Positions 54,906 to 63,075 of a stretch of DNA of 64,000 bases are shown here, piece after piece. Position numbers and translations under genes: made by a program. Positions within the stretch are counted from its first letter, which is position 1. Every line of letters starts with the position of its first letter. Origin of the DNA: a virus; the IMG/VR virus record IMGVR_UViG_3300008120_000004, positions 62,001 through 126,000 of that record. The stretch is one strand, 5' to 3'. The notes below the pieces were generated by a model. It was not told where the DNA came from. It saw nothing but the letters and a program-made list of their open reading frames with translations, and ran no database searches.

Positions 54906-55287
54906 ACATATTTTAAAAAATACTCGCAGACAAGCTGCGGTAAAAGTATCTGGCACCGGTAGTGCAACTATCAGTGTCCAAGAACTAGCGTATGGTGATC
55001 AAACTATCACTACAGCTAATCTTCAGTTAATGCTAACCGATGCGTCTTTTATGACATTAGCTAACGGTAATGTTACACGCAACGGTAACTTAATTTTAGT
55101 TATGCCAGCCGGTTCTGCTGATACTCTCACATTTACAAATGACCTAGGGGTTCATCTTAACGAACAAGCAAATGCTAACGTTGTAGTTAACCTAGGTGCG
55201 TCTGAAGGTGTCGTTATTCTTCAATTCTCTAAGGGTGATGGATACAACGATCCTAACAGACAAAATCAAGGACCAGGCTCACTATGA
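54895..55287 (+). CDS. Unknown beta-rich head-cluster protein
   Basis: 130 residues, overlapping the modular core gene by 11 bases and gp21 by 4. A polar N-terminus (MADKHILKNTRRQAAVKVSG) is followed by beta strands (SATISVQELAYGDQTITTANL; ITLVMPAGSAD-like; NVVVNLGASEGVVILQFSKGDG) and a Gly/Pro/Asn tail. It looks like a small Ig-like or jelly-roll protein. Located among prohead genes, it may be a capsid decoration or core accessory protein, but I do not recognise it. Confidence 0.6.
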   Translation: MADKHILKNTRRQAAVKVSGTGSATISVQELAYGDQTITTANLQLMLTDASFMTLANGNVTRNGNLILVMPAGSADTLTFTNDLGVHLNEQANANVVVNLGASEGVVILQFSKGDGYNDPNRQNQGPGSL

Positions 55288-55931
55288 AACTAATTACTGA
55301 AACAGTTCAGGACGTTAAGTTCCTTACCGAAGCTAGAGAAGACGGTAGAAAGAATTTTTACATCGAAGGTATCTTCGGTCAGTCCGATAAAGAAAATAAA
55401 AACGGTAGAATCTATGGCTCTAACTTAATGGAGCGTGAGGTCGGTAAGTATCAAGACCTTATTAACGAAAGACGTTCATTAGGTGAATTAGGTCATCCTC
55501 CTAATCCTTCCGTTAATTTAGATAAAGTATCACATTTAATTACCAAGTTAGAAATGAATGGTAAAGATGTGTATGGTAAGGCAAAAATTTTAGAAACTCC
55601 TATGGGTAATATTGCTCGTAATCTAATTGAGAACGAGGTTCGTTTAGGAGTATCTACGCGTGGTCTGGGTTCATTAAAAGCTAATAAACAAGGCGTTAAT
55701 GAAGTACAAGACGATTTTCATTTAGTTACAGTGGATATCGTTGCTGATCCTTCTGCACCAGATGCTTTTGTACAAGGCATTATGGAGTCTGCAGAGTGGA
55801 TTTTAGAAAACGGAGTTTGGAAAGCTGTACAAGTTGAACAAGCTCAGAAGGCGATTAAAAAGGCTTCAAAAACCGAATTAGCAGATACAAAATTGCGTGT
55901 TTTTGAATCATTTTTAAGAACTATCAAGTAA
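55284..55931 (+). CDS. 21: Prohead protease gp21
   Basis: 215 residues (T4 gp21: 212). A serine protease of the herpesvirus-assemblin-like group that matures the prohead by cutting scaffold and capsid proteins after L/I-x-E sites. Candidate catalytic residues are H71 in LGELGHPPN, S124 in LGVSTRG, and D151 or D155 in VDIVADPSAPD. The preceding blocks IEGIFGQSDKENKNGRIY (about 27-44) and LEMNGKDVYGKAKILETPMG are family signatures. It is directly upstream of the scaffold. Confidence 0.93.
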   Translation: MKLITETVQDVKFLTEAREDGRKNFYIEGIFGQSDKENKNGRIYGSNLMEREVGKYQDLINERRSLGELGHPPNPSVNLDKVSHLITKLEMNGKDVYGKAKILETPMGNIARNLIENEVRLGVSTRGLGSLKANKQGVNEVQDDFHLVTVDIVADPSAPDAFVQGIMESAEWILENGVWKAVQVEQAQKAIKKASKTELADTKLRVFESFLRTIK

Positions 55932-55939
55932 CTAATCTT

Positions 55940-55947
55940 TATAAATA
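55940..55947 (+). promoter_or_regulatory. Late promoter for gp22
   Basis: A perfect TATAAATA, 33 bases before the gp22 ATG at 55981. A good Shine-Dalgarno (TTAGGAGATCAGG) follows in the leader. Confidence 0.75.
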
Positions 55948-55980
55948 TTAATTGTTAAAACAAACTCTTAGGAGATCAGG

Positions 55981-57084
55981 ATGTCAGTCGAAGCTAAAAT
56001 TAAAGAATTGCTATCTCGTGCAAACGAGCAGAAGCAATTGACTGAAGAGTCTGCAGAAAACCTAAATGCAGCTGGCTATGGTGATGCCGGCAGCAAAGCA
56101 GCTAGTAGCGCGAAGAAAGACACTTCTAAAGCTGGTCAGGCTGCCATTGCTGGTGATACCACTCAACCTAAGCAAGGTTCATCTGAAGATCCTTCCATGG
56201 AAAAACTAGACGATTTAGAGCCAGGTAAAACTGCTTCTTCTAAAATGTCTAAAGAGCCAAACACTCTTAACACAAAGGGTGATGCTAAGTCTGTAAAGAC
56301 TCAAGCAATGGAAGAAGAAGAACATGACGAAGAAGTTATCGTTGAAGAAGAGGAAGAAGCACTAGATGTTAGTGCTGAACTAAACTCTATCTTCGGTGAA
56401 GAACTATCAGAAGAATTTAAATCAAAAGCTACTTCTATTTTCGAAGCAGCAGTTATTGCAAGAGTTAATTCCGAAATGGATAAAGTAGTTGCAAAGCTAG
56501 AAGAGCAAGCAGCTGCTGAATTAGCAACATTTAAAGAGACAATCGTTGAGAAGGTTGACGGTTATCTTAATTATGTTGTTGAGCAATGGATGGAAGAAAA
56601 CCAAGTTGCTATTGACTCTGGTTTAAGAACAGAGATTGCTGAAGACTTTATTTCTGGTCTTAAGAACTTATTTGTTGAACATTACATCGAAGTACCTGAA
56701 GAGAAGTATGATGTGATGGATGAACTTCAGACTAAGACTGAAGAACTAGAAAGCAAGTTAAATGAATCTATTGATGCAAATATTGAGCTCGCAAAAGAAT
56801 TAGAAGAACTAAAAGCTTCTAAGATTTTTGAAGAGCAAACCAAAGGTTTAGCCGACACTGAAGTTGCAAAACTTAAGAAGTTAGTGGAAGGTATTGACTT
56901 TGGTTCAGAAGATCTCTACCGTGAGAAAATTTCAGTTATTAAAGAAAATTATTTCCCTAAAGCTGCAAAGAATTCTCCAGAGAAAATGCTCGTTGAAGAA
57001 AGTGGTACAACACCTACTTTCAACAGTAACGATCCAATGGCTAAGTACGTTCAGAGCTTATCAAGAACCGTCAAGTCACGTTAA
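55981..57084 (+). CDS. 22: Prohead scaffold protein gp22
   Basis: 367 residues (T4 gp22: 269). The main core protein that shapes the prohead and is degraded by gp21. A low-complexity, disordered N-terminal third (Ala/Ser/Lys and Glu, about 20-130) is followed by long helical Glu/Lys-rich stretches (LNSIFGEELSEEFKSKATSIFEA; VNSEMDKVVAKLEEQ; ELQTKTEELESKLNESI). The block VEQWMEENQVAIDSGLRTEIAEDFI (about 199-223) and the C-terminal PMAKYVQSLSRTV are the family landmarks. Several L/V-x-E spots (for example LVEE near 338) may be protease sites. Confidence 0.9.
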   Translation: MSVEAKIKELLSRANEQKQLTEESAENLNAAGYGDAGSKAASSAKKDTSKAGQAAIAGDTTQPKQGSSEDPSMEKLDDLEPGKTASSKMSKEPNTLNTKGDAKSVKTQAMEEEEHDEEVIVEEEEEALDVSAELNSIFGEELSEEFKSKATSIFEAAVIARVNSEMDKVVAKLEEQAAAELATFKETIVEKVDGYLNYVVEQWMEENQVAIDSGLRTEIAEDFISGLKNLFVEHYIEVPEEKYDVMDELQTKTEELESKLNESIDANIELAKELEELKASKIFEEQTKGLADTEVAKLKKLVEGIDFGSEDLYREKISVIKENYFPKAAKNSPEKMLVEESGTTPTFNSNDPMAKYVQSLSRTVKSR

Positions 57085-57086
57085 TT

Positions 57087-57094
57087 TATAAATA
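57087..57094 (+). promoter_or_regulatory. Late promoter for the major capsid gene
   Basis: A perfect TATAAATA, 29 bases before the gp23 ATG (57124). The leader has a strong Shine-Dalgarno (AAAAGGAGAAGGTA). Confidence 0.8.
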
Positions 57095-57123
57095 ATAAAA
57101 CATTTCCATAAAAGGAGAAGGTA

Positions 57124-58455
57124 ATGTACCTATCAGAACAACTTCAGGAAAAGTGGGGCAAGATCCTAAACCACGAAGATCTTCCTGAAATTAAAGATCA
57201 ATATAAGAAGTCGGTTACCGCCGTTCTTCTTGAAAACCAAGAGAAAGCTCTTCGTGAAGAGCGTGCAATGTTGCAAGAAGCAGCACCTGCAAACAACATT
57301 TCTGACACAGCTGGTATCGACAAGTATGACCCAATTCTTATTGGTCTAGTTCGTCGTGCAATGCCTAACTTAATGGCATATGACATTTGCGGTGTTCAGC
57401 CAATGACTGGTCCTACAGGTCTAATTTTTGCAATGCGTTCCGTATACGGTAACGTTCGTACAGATTCAGGTCTAACTGAAGCTCTATACAACGAAGCTGA
57501 TACCGACTTCTCGTCTTCAGGTTACGATACAGCATACGCTGGTACAGCTAAGAACGGTTCACACACTGGTTCAAACCCAGTTGATGGTTCTTACACAACT
57601 GGTGGTGGTATGACCACAGCTGAAGCAGAAGCTTTAGGTGATGCTTCTACTAACAACTTCGGTTCAATGGCATTTGCTATTGACAAGACAACTGTTACAG
57701 CTCGTTCACGTGCTCTAAAAGCTGAGTACACTCTAGAATTAGCACAAGACTTAAAAGCAGTTCATGGTCTTGACGCTGAGTCAGAGTTATCAAACATTCT
57801 TTCACAAGAAATTATGTTTGAAATCAACCGTGAAGTAGTTCGTACAATCTACAAAGTTGCTAAGCCAGGTTCACCTGCTACAGCAACAGCTGGTACCTTT
57901 AACCTAGATGTTGACTCAAATGGCCGTTGGTCTGTTGAGCGCTTCAAGGGTCTCTTATTCAACATCGAGCGTGATGCTAATCACATCGGTCAAGACACCC
58001 GTAGAGGGAAAGGTAACTTCATCGTATGTTCAGCTGACGTAGCTTCTGCATTGTCAATGGCTGGCGTACTTGACTACGCACCTGCTCTATCAACTAACTT
58101 AAACGTTGATGACACAGGTAACACTTTTGCTGGTATCCTAAACGGTCGTTATCGTGTCTACATCGACCCATATTCAGCTAACCTAGGTGCTGCATCGCAG
58201 TTCTACGTTGTTGGTTATAAGGGTACTTCACCATATGACGCAGGTATGTTCTACTGCCCATATGTTCCTCTACAGATGGTTCGTGCAGTTGATCCTAGCA
58301 GCTTCCAGCCAAAGATTGGCTTCAAGACTCGTTACGGTATGATTGCTAACCCATATGTAACAACTAACGCTAATAGTGCAGTTGCAGATACAGATACATT
58401 TACTGCAAACCGTAACCAGTACTATCGTCGTACTAAGGTTGTAAACTTAATGTAA
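57124..58455 (+). CDS. 23: Major capsid protein gp23
   Basis: 443 residues (T4 gp23: 521). It forms the hexameric shell of the head. Seen: an N-terminal delta domain of about 52 residues ending MLQE|AAPANN, an ideal L-x-E gp21 site that would give a mature protein of about 391 residues; then PILIGLVRRAMPNLMAYDICGVQPMTGPTGLIFAMR (about 70-106), the core signature of gp23; and the C-terminus MVRAVDPSSFQPKIGFKTRYGM. Codon use is richer in C-ending codons than in the fibre genes, fitting high expression. No gp24 vertex paralogue is in this window. Confidence 0.96.
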   Translation: MYLSEQLQEKWGKILNHEDLPEIKDQYKKSVTAVLLENQEKALREERAMLQEAAPANNISDTAGIDKYDPILIGLVRRAMPNLMAYDICGVQPMTGPTGLIFAMRSVYGNVRTDSGLTEALYNEADTDFSSSGYDTAYAGTAKNGSHTGSNPVDGSYTTGGGMTTAEAEALGDASTNNFGSMAFAIDKTTVTARSRALKAEYTLELAQDLKAVHGLDAESELSNILSQEIMFEINREVVRTIYKVAKPGSPATATAGTFNLDVDSNGRWSVERFKGLLFNIERDANHIGQDTRRGKGNFIVCSADVASALSMAGVLDYAPALSTNLNVDDTGNTFAGILNGRYRVYIDPYSANLGAASQFYVVGYKGTSPYDAGMFYCPYVPLQMVRAVDPSSFQPKIGFKTRYGMIANPYVTTNANSAVADTDTFTANRNQYYRRTKVVNLM

Positions 58456-58456
58456 T

Positions 58457-58498
58457 CTAGCTCTGCGGGGCTAGAAAGTAACCGACATAGATCGGGTT
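58457..58498 (+). other. Two short hairpins in the gp23 3' untranslated region
   Basis: First hairpin: CTAGCTC (58457-58463) with GGGCTAG (58468-58474), loop TGCG, including one G-T pair. Second: AACCGA (58480-58485) with TCGGGTT (58492-58498), one bulged G. Neither is followed by a T run. They lie just before the terminator and may protect the 3' end of the gp23 mRNA. Confidence 0.5.
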
Positions 58499-58499
58499 T

Positions 58500-58527
58500 A
58501 AGAGGGCCTTCGGGCCCTCTTTTTTTA
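58500..58527 (+). terminator. Strong rho-independent terminator after gp23
   Basis: Stem AGAGGGCC (58501-58508) and GGCCCTCT (58513-58520) with a TTCG tetraloop, then a run of seven Ts. It ends the capsid transcript and insulates it from the following late promoter. Confidence 0.93.
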
Positions 58528-58529
58528 TG

Positions 58530-58537
58530 GATAAATA
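58530..58537 (+). promoter_or_regulatory. Late promoter motif for the gene after gp23
   Basis: GATAAATA, 32 bases before the ATG at 58570, directly after the gp23 terminator. An AAAAGGATGG ribosome site follows. Confidence 0.6.
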
Positions 58538-58569
58538 TATAAAAGTACTAAAAAGGATGGATTTTTTTC

Positions 58570-59157
58570 ATGTTTACTACTAATATAGCAGAGTTAAAAG
58601 AGTCTATTAGTTCCGGTCCTCCGGTAGTATATAATTACTTACGTCCTAATGCGTTTAGATTCGTAATTAAGGATTTACCCAGAGTGGCTTACACTTGTCA
58701 ATCGGCTAATTTACCGCAACTGGCATTAGGTTCAGCAATTCAACCTACACCTTTTGTAGACGTTCCTGTTTTTGGTGATAAGTTAGGTTACGGTGATTTT
58801 GCTATTAGGTTCCTAATTGCAGAAGATATGTCAAATTATCTGGAATTATTGGAATGGATGATTGCACTTGGCTTCCCTAACAACTATAATGATTATAGTG
58901 CATTTGTAGGTGAAAGGCTAAACCGTTTTCCATTTGTTTCAGCAGATGGTACTAGATCAACTGGAGGTATAGCTTATTCTGATGCAACGTTAACTATCTT
59001 AGATAGTAATAATATACCAAAAACAGAAATATTATTTAAGGACACATTCCCAGTTTCAGTTGAAGCATTAGATTTTGATATAACGTCGAGTAGTGTAGAA
59101 TATTTTGTAGGAATCGCTTCATTTAAATATACGACATTTGAAGTGAAAACACTTTAA
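58570..59157 (+). CDS. Tail-tube-family protein (possibly gp3, tail completion)
   Basis: 195 residues. A tube-like pattern is clear: YNYLRPNAFRFVIKDLP, YTCQSANLPQLALGSA, TPFVDVPVFGDKLGYGDFAI, then EDMSNYLELLEWMIALGFP and a closing EALDFDITSSSVEYFVGIASFKYTTFEV. This resembles gp19/gp54-type proteins, but it is coded away from them. In marine T4-group genomes the slot between gp23 and uvsY is, as I recall, often annotated gp3 (tail completion and sheath stabiliser). That name is a recollection, not a sequence proof. It has its own late promoter and follows the gp23 terminator. Confidence 0.6.
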   Translation: MFTTNIAELKESISSGPPVVYNYLRPNAFRFVIKDLPRVAYTCQSANLPQLALGSAIQPTPFVDVPVFGDKLGYGDFAIRFLIAEDMSNYLELLEWMIALGFPNNYNDYSAFVGERLNRFPFVSADGTRSTGGIAYSDATLTILDSNNIPKTEILFKDTFPVSVEALDFDITSSSVEYFVGIASFKYTTFEVKTL

Positions 59158-59175
59158 TTTTTTATTGGAGTTATT

Positions 59176-60087
59176 ATGGAAGTAGAAAATATGAGTAAGA
59201 ATCAAAGACAAATTCAGATCAACGTTGAAGAATTGCGTAAGAATAAATTCTTCATCGCCACTCCTTGTTATGGTGGTCAGTTAAACGAACCGTACTTCCG
59301 TTCTGTCATCAAGATGATGACATTCTTTAATCAGCATCAAGTACCTCTAGCATTTGGTACTATTGCTAACGAATCGCTAGTAACACGCGCACGTAATGTG
59401 CTAGTAGCTTACTTCCTTAACTCCGATTATACACATCTACTCTTCATCGATGCTGATATTGAGTTTCAAGTAGAAGATGTTCTTAAACTATACTACCATG
59501 ATAGAGATGTAGTGGTTGGTGCTTATCCTAAAAAGGGTGTTGCATGGCAGCGTATTAAAGAAACCATGCAGGATAGTAATTTTAAAGACAAGCAATTGTC
59601 TGATAAAGAGATTGCTGCCTTTGGTTCTGACTATGCTATTAACTTCAAGTTTGTAGATAAAGAGGCAAAGTCTGTTGCTGTAGATCGTGGAGTAATTAAA
59701 CTACATGATGCAGGGACCGGCTTTATGATGATTAAGAGAGACGCAATTCTTAAAATGATCAAAGCCTATCCTGAGCTAAGATACAACAACGATGTTGCTC
59801 TAGGTAATACTGATCTAGGTGATAATTTCTATGCCTTATTCGATACTATGATCGATCCTATTGATCGTCGTTATCTATCAGAAGATTATACCTTCTGTCG
59901 TCGTTGGCAAGAACTAGGTGGTGATATCTGGCTTGACCCTTCTATCTCGCTTAACCACTATGGTCACTTCTGCTTCCAGGGTAATCCTCAGGCTATCATT
60001 CAATTCGGGCCTCCTATTGAGACAACACAACCTGTTCGTCAAGATATTAAGACCATTGACCTCCCTGACGAGCTAGAGCGCGCTTAA
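59176..60087 (+). CDS. Glycosyltransferase-like protein (GT-A fold)
   Basis: 303 residues. KFFIATPCYGGQLNEPYFRSVIKM opens a GT-A nucleotide-sugar fold, followed by ESLVTRARNVLVAYFLNSDYTHLLFIDADIEF (in part), whose DAD (about residues 92-94) is the metal and sugar-nucleotide site. Further blocks are VVVGAYPKKGVAW, HDAGTGFMMIKRDAIL and SEDYTFCRRWQELGGDIWLD (an E/D pair near the catalytic region) with HYGH near the end. The acceptor (virion protein, DNA base or host surface) is unknown. Start ATG 59176 has GGAGTTATT before it. Richer in C-ending codons than its neighbours. Confidence 0.75.
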   Translation: MEVENMSKNQRQIQINVEELRKNKFFIATPCYGGQLNEPYFRSVIKMMTFFNQHQVPLAFGTIANESLVTRARNVLVAYFLNSDYTHLLFIDADIEFQVEDVLKLYYHDRDVVVGAYPKKGVAWQRIKETMQDSNFKDKQLSDKEIAAFGSDYAINFKFVDKEAKSVAVDRGVIKLHDAGTGFMMIKRDAILKMIKAYPELRYNNDVALGNTDLGDNFYALFDTMIDPIDRRYLSEDYTFCRRWQELGGDIWLDPSISLNHYGHFCFQGNPQAIIQFGPPIETTQPVRQDIKTIDLPDELERA

Positions 60088-60101
60088 TAACACCTTATAT
60101 T

Positions 60102-60542
60102 ATGAAATTAAGTGAATTACAAGAAGAGTGGAAAAGGGACTCTGTTATAGATGAACTTAATCTAGGTAGAGAATCTACTAAGGTTCCCACTCTTCACTCC
60201 AAATATATTACCTTTCTATCTAATGCGAAATTAAAACTTCGCAAAGCTGAGTCAGAGTATTATAATACCCGAAGAATGAAGTATCGTTATTATCGAGGTG
60301 AGCTATCGCAGGAAGAACTCATCCAGTATGGTTGGGAACAGTGGCAAGGTAATAAACCACTTAAAAACGAGATGGACGAGTTTCTTAACTGTGATAAAGA
60401 TCTTATAGAATTTGAAGATAAAATAGAATACTTTAGAACTATAGTGTATACGTTAGAACAAATTATTCGTTCACTTAACTCTAGAACTTGGGATATAAAA
60501 TCGGCTATAGAATGGCATAAGTTTTCTAATGGTATGATTTAA
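60102..60542 (+). CDS. uvsY: Recombination mediator UvsY
   Basis: 146 residues (T4 UvsY: 137). UvsY loads UvsX recombinase on gp32-covered DNA. The family pattern is present: MKLSELQEEWKRDSVIDELNLG opening (T4 MRLEDLQEELKKDVFID), LHSKYITFLSNAKLKLRKAESEY, YYRGELSQEELIQYGWEQW (T4 YYSGRGDGDEF), DKDLIEFEDKIEYFRTIVYTLEQIIRSLNSRTWDIKSAIEW. It overlaps the uvsW start by 1 base, consistent with joint expression of the recombination genes. Confidence 0.9.
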   Translation: MKLSELQEEWKRDSVIDELNLGRESTKVPTLHSKYITFLSNAKLKLRKAESEYYNTRRMKYRYYRGELSQEELIQYGWEQWQGNKPLKNEMDEFLNCDKDLIEFEDKIEYFRTIVYTLEQIIRSLNSRTWDIKSAIEWHKFSNGMI

Positions 60543-62029
60543 TGTCGGTAATCAAATTAATAAAGAAAAATGATGTATACTTAAGTGTGCATACAGATCC
60601 TTCTACATCACAGGAGATATCTGATCATTTTACTTTTGAAGTACCTGGCGCTAAATTCAGTCCATTATACAGAAACAAGATGTGGGATGGAAAGATAAGA
60701 TTATTTTCTATGCTAACTCGAGAGTTATATGTTGGGTTAAAATCTTATCTAGAGCATTTCGCGCAAGTAAACGGTTATACTGTAGATAACTCTGAATATG
60801 TAGAGACAAGCGATAGTGTTACATACGAGATAGTTGAAAAGTTTTGTAAAGAGTTAGATTTATCTTTACCTGGCAATGAGACTATTCGAGACTATCAAAT
60901 CGACGCAGTATTCAGAGCTATACAAGACGGAAGACGTTTACTCCTATCACCTACCGGGTCAGGTAAATCTCTAATCATATATTGTCTTCTTAGATGGAAT
61001 GAGTTGTTTAAAAGAAAGCAGCTCATTTTAGTTCCTACTACATCTCTAGTTGAACAGATGTATTCAGACTTTCAATCCTATTCAAAGAATAACGAATGGA
61101 AAGTATCTAGACATTGTGCAAAGATATATTCAGGGTTTGAGAAGTCTAATGAATCAGAGATAGTTATATCTACTTGGCAGTCAGTATATGAACTTCCTAA
61201 GCAATTCTTTGCCCCATTTCAAGTAGTCTATGGTGACGAAGCACATACATTCAAGGCTAAGTCGTTAACTAGTATTATGCATAAGATGGTTAACTCCCCT
61301 TATAGAGTTGGAACTACAGGTACACTAGACGGCACAAAGACACACAAGTTAGTTCTAGAAGGCTTGTTTGGACCGGTATATAAGGTCACAACAACTAAAG
61401 AGCTCATGGATCGTGAGCAATTGGCAGAACTAAAAATCAAAGGTATTGTTTTACAGTATGAAGATAGTATAAGAAAACAATGCAAAGAATATACTTATGC
61501 AGAGGAAATGGAGTTTTTATGCACGTTTCCCCCTAGAAATAAGTTTATTCGCAACCTAGCTTTAGCACAGACAGGAAACACACTAGTACTATATCAATTC
61601 GTAGAAAAACACGGTAAAATACTGAATGATTTAATTCAAGCAAAAGCTCAAGATAGAAAAGTATTTTTTGTCCATGGTGGTGTAGAGACTCAAATTAGAG
61701 AAGATATTAGGAAGATTACAGAAGAGGAAACAGATGCTATTATTGTAGCTTCTTACGGTACATTTTCCACAGGGATAAATATAAGAAACCTACACAATGT
61801 TATATTTGCATCACCTACCAAGTCAAGAATTCGAAATCTTCAATCTATAGGTAGAGGATTAAGAAAAAGTGATACTAAGAATACCTGTACACTCTTCGAC
61901 ATTGGTGATGATTTAACCTGGAAGACAAGGAAGAATTATACTCTACTACATATGATTGAAAGAGTCAAGATTTACAATGATGAGCATTTTGAGTATAAAC
62001 TTATAAAGGTAGATATTAATGCAATGTAA
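60542..62029 (+). CDS. uvsW: DNA/RNA helicase UvsW
   Basis: 495 residues (T4 UvsW: 502). A superfamily 2 helicase that unwinds R-loops and branch-migrates recombination intermediates, shutting off origin-dependent replication. Motifs: RDYQIDAVFRAI (Q-like motif, about 116-127), SPTGSGKS (Walker A, about 136-143), VYGDEAHTF (DEAH, 232-235), GTTGTLDG (motif III, about 257), and near the C-terminus SYGTFSTGINIRNLHNVIFASP and SIGRGLRKS (motifs V and VI). The N-terminal domain MWDGKIRLFSMLTRELYVGL (about 47-66) is the family's double-stranded RNA-binding-like region. Confidence 0.95.
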   Translation: MSVIKLIKKNDVYLSVHTDPSTSQEISDHFTFEVPGAKFSPLYRNKMWDGKIRLFSMLTRELYVGLKSYLEHFAQVNGYTVDNSEYVETSDSVTYEIVEKFCKELDLSLPGNETIRDYQIDAVFRAIQDGRRLLLSPTGSGKSLIIYCLLRWNELFKRKQLILVPTTSLVEQMYSDFQSYSKNNEWKVSRHCAKIYSGFEKSNESEIVISTWQSVYELPKQFFAPFQVVYGDEAHTFKAKSLTSIMHKMVNSPYRVGTTGTLDGTKTHKLVLEGLFGPVYKVTTTKELMDREQLAELKIKGIVLQYEDSIRKQCKEYTYAEEMEFLCTFPPRNKFIRNLALAQTGNTLVLYQFVEKHGKILNDLIQAKAQDRKVFFVHGGVETQIREDIRKITEEETDAIIVASYGTFSTGINIRNLHNVIFASPTKSRIRNLQSIGRGLRKSDTKNTCTLFDIGDDLTWKTRKNYTLLHMIERVKIYNDEHFEYKLIKVDINAM

Positions 62030-62459
62030 ATTTTTAAAGCTAACTAATGGTGAGGATGTTATAGCTATGGTGAGTGATGATTATTTACCCGGTGCTACTA
62101 TCTCCTTTATACAAATACAAGACCCTGTACTGATTAGATCCGCAAGATTTCCTCGGGGTAATATGGTAATTGAAACTTATATTATGCAACCATGGATTAA
62201 GATATCTAAATCTAACATCATGGTTATACCTACTTCTTCTATACTAACTGCTGTAGATATTACGGATAGTGCTGTAGAGCAGTATAATGAGTTTTTACAA
62301 ATGAAACACGATCAAGAATTTCAAGAGAGTCAAGAAGCATCACCTGAAGCTTTATCAGAAAGTGACATCTTGCAACAATTAATGGAAGCAGTATCAGCTC
62401 GTGATGAGTTGTATGATGAAGAGGAAGAAGATGATGGAGCAACAAGAACATACCACTGA
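62019..62459 (+). CDS. Lsm-like protein of unknown role
   Basis: 146 residues, overlapping uvsW by 11 bases and the gp55 gene by 29. The first 75 residues, MQCKFLKLTNGEDVIAMVSDD and IQIQDPVLIRSAR, have the L-x-x-G-E/D-x-V-I-x-x-V pattern and following strands of an Sm/Lsm-like small barrel, a fold that binds RNA or forms rings. The C-terminal 70 residues are acidic and helical (QEFQESQEASPEALSES; LMEAVSARDELYDEEEEDD). Similar proteins recur in marine T4-group genomes beside gp55. RNA binding is only inferred from the fold pattern. Confidence 0.6.
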   Translation: MQCKFLKLTNGEDVIAMVSDDYLPGATISFIQIQDPVLIRSARFPRGNMVIETYIMQPWIKISKSNIMVIPTSSILTAVDITDSAVEQYNEFLQMKHDQEFQESQEASPEALSESDILQQLMEAVSARDELYDEEEEDDGATRTYH

Positions 62460-63009
62460 ACAAAAAAAGGTTCCTGCTCATTACGTAGATAACAAAAAAT
62501 TTTTTGAAGCGCTAGTTGAGTATAAGAAGCAGGTGGATCACGCAGTAGCTAATGGTTTAGAAAAGCCTAGAGTTAGTAATTACTTAGGAGAATGTTTTTT
62601 AAAAATTGCAACTCACTTATCCTATAAAGCTAATTTTATAAACTATTCCTACAAAGACGATATGATATCGGACGGTATCGAAAATTGTCTTACTGCTGTA
62701 GAAAAATTTGACCCTACTCGATCTACAAACCCATTTGCATATTATACACAGATTATTTACTTTGCGTTTGTAAGGCGTATTCAGAAAGAAAAGAAACAAC
62801 AAGCAACAAAATATAAGTTACTAGAAAATATTGACTTTGAACAGTTACTTGAACATTCTTCGGATAACGAAGAATATACAAATCACATTATAGAACTTAT
62901 GCGTAAACAAGTAGATACTATAGAGCCTGAGCGAAGAGAAGTAACTACTAAAAAGAAAAAGAAAGAAAAAGAAGAAAATATACCAAACTTTCTTGATGAT
63001 TTAGAATAA
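62431..63009 (+). CDS. 55: Late sigma factor gp55
   Basis: 192 residues from the first of two adjacent ATGs (62431 or 62434), 3 bases after the AGGAAG of GAGGAAGAAG; upstream in-frame start codons are within the neighbour and lack such a site. gp55 (T4: 185) directs RNA polymerase to NATAAATA late promoters with the sliding clamp and gp33. The sigma region 2-like segment is SYKDDMISDGIENCLTAVEKFDPTRSTNPFAYYTQIIYFAFVRRI (in part, about 74-118). A basic Lys-rich stretch precedes an acidic and hydrophobic C-terminus (IPNFLDDLE) that could be the clamp-binding tail (inference). No gp33 gene is in this window. Confidence 0.92.
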   Translation: MMEQQEHTTEQKKVPAHYVDNKKFFEALVEYKKQVDHAVANGLEKPRVSNYLGECFLKIATHLSYKANFINYSYKDDMISDGIENCLTAVEKFDPTRSTNPFAYYTQIIYFAFVRRIQKEKKQQATKYKLLENIDFEQLLEHSSDNEEYTNHIIELMRKQVDTIEPERREVTTKKKKKEKEENIPNFLDDLE

Positions 63010-63012
63010 ATA
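63005..63012 (+). promoter_or_regulatory. Weak late-promoter-like motif before queE
   Basis: AATAAATA overlapping the gp55 stop codon, 64 bases before the queE ATG. The AT-rich run after it also contains -10-like TATATTATAT, so several promoter readings are possible. Confidence 0.3.
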
Positions 63013-63037
63013 ATATATTATATCATGTACGTGTGAT

Positions 63038-63055
63038 CGGGTGCCCTTCCACCCG
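63038..63055 (+). other. GC-rich hairpin in the queE leader
   Basis: CGGGTG (63038-63043) pairs with CACCCG (63050-63055) around the loop CCCTTC. There is no T run after it, so it is not a standard terminator. It stands 20 bases before the queE start and may modulate expression. I do not recognise a preQ1-type aptamer. Confidence 0.45.
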
Positions 63056-63075
63056 TCATCTAACTAGGAGCATTA

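Noticed and set aside
63038-63055. Terminator between gp55 and queE
   Set aside because: The hairpin is GC-rich but lacks a T run, so it is noted only as a leader structure.
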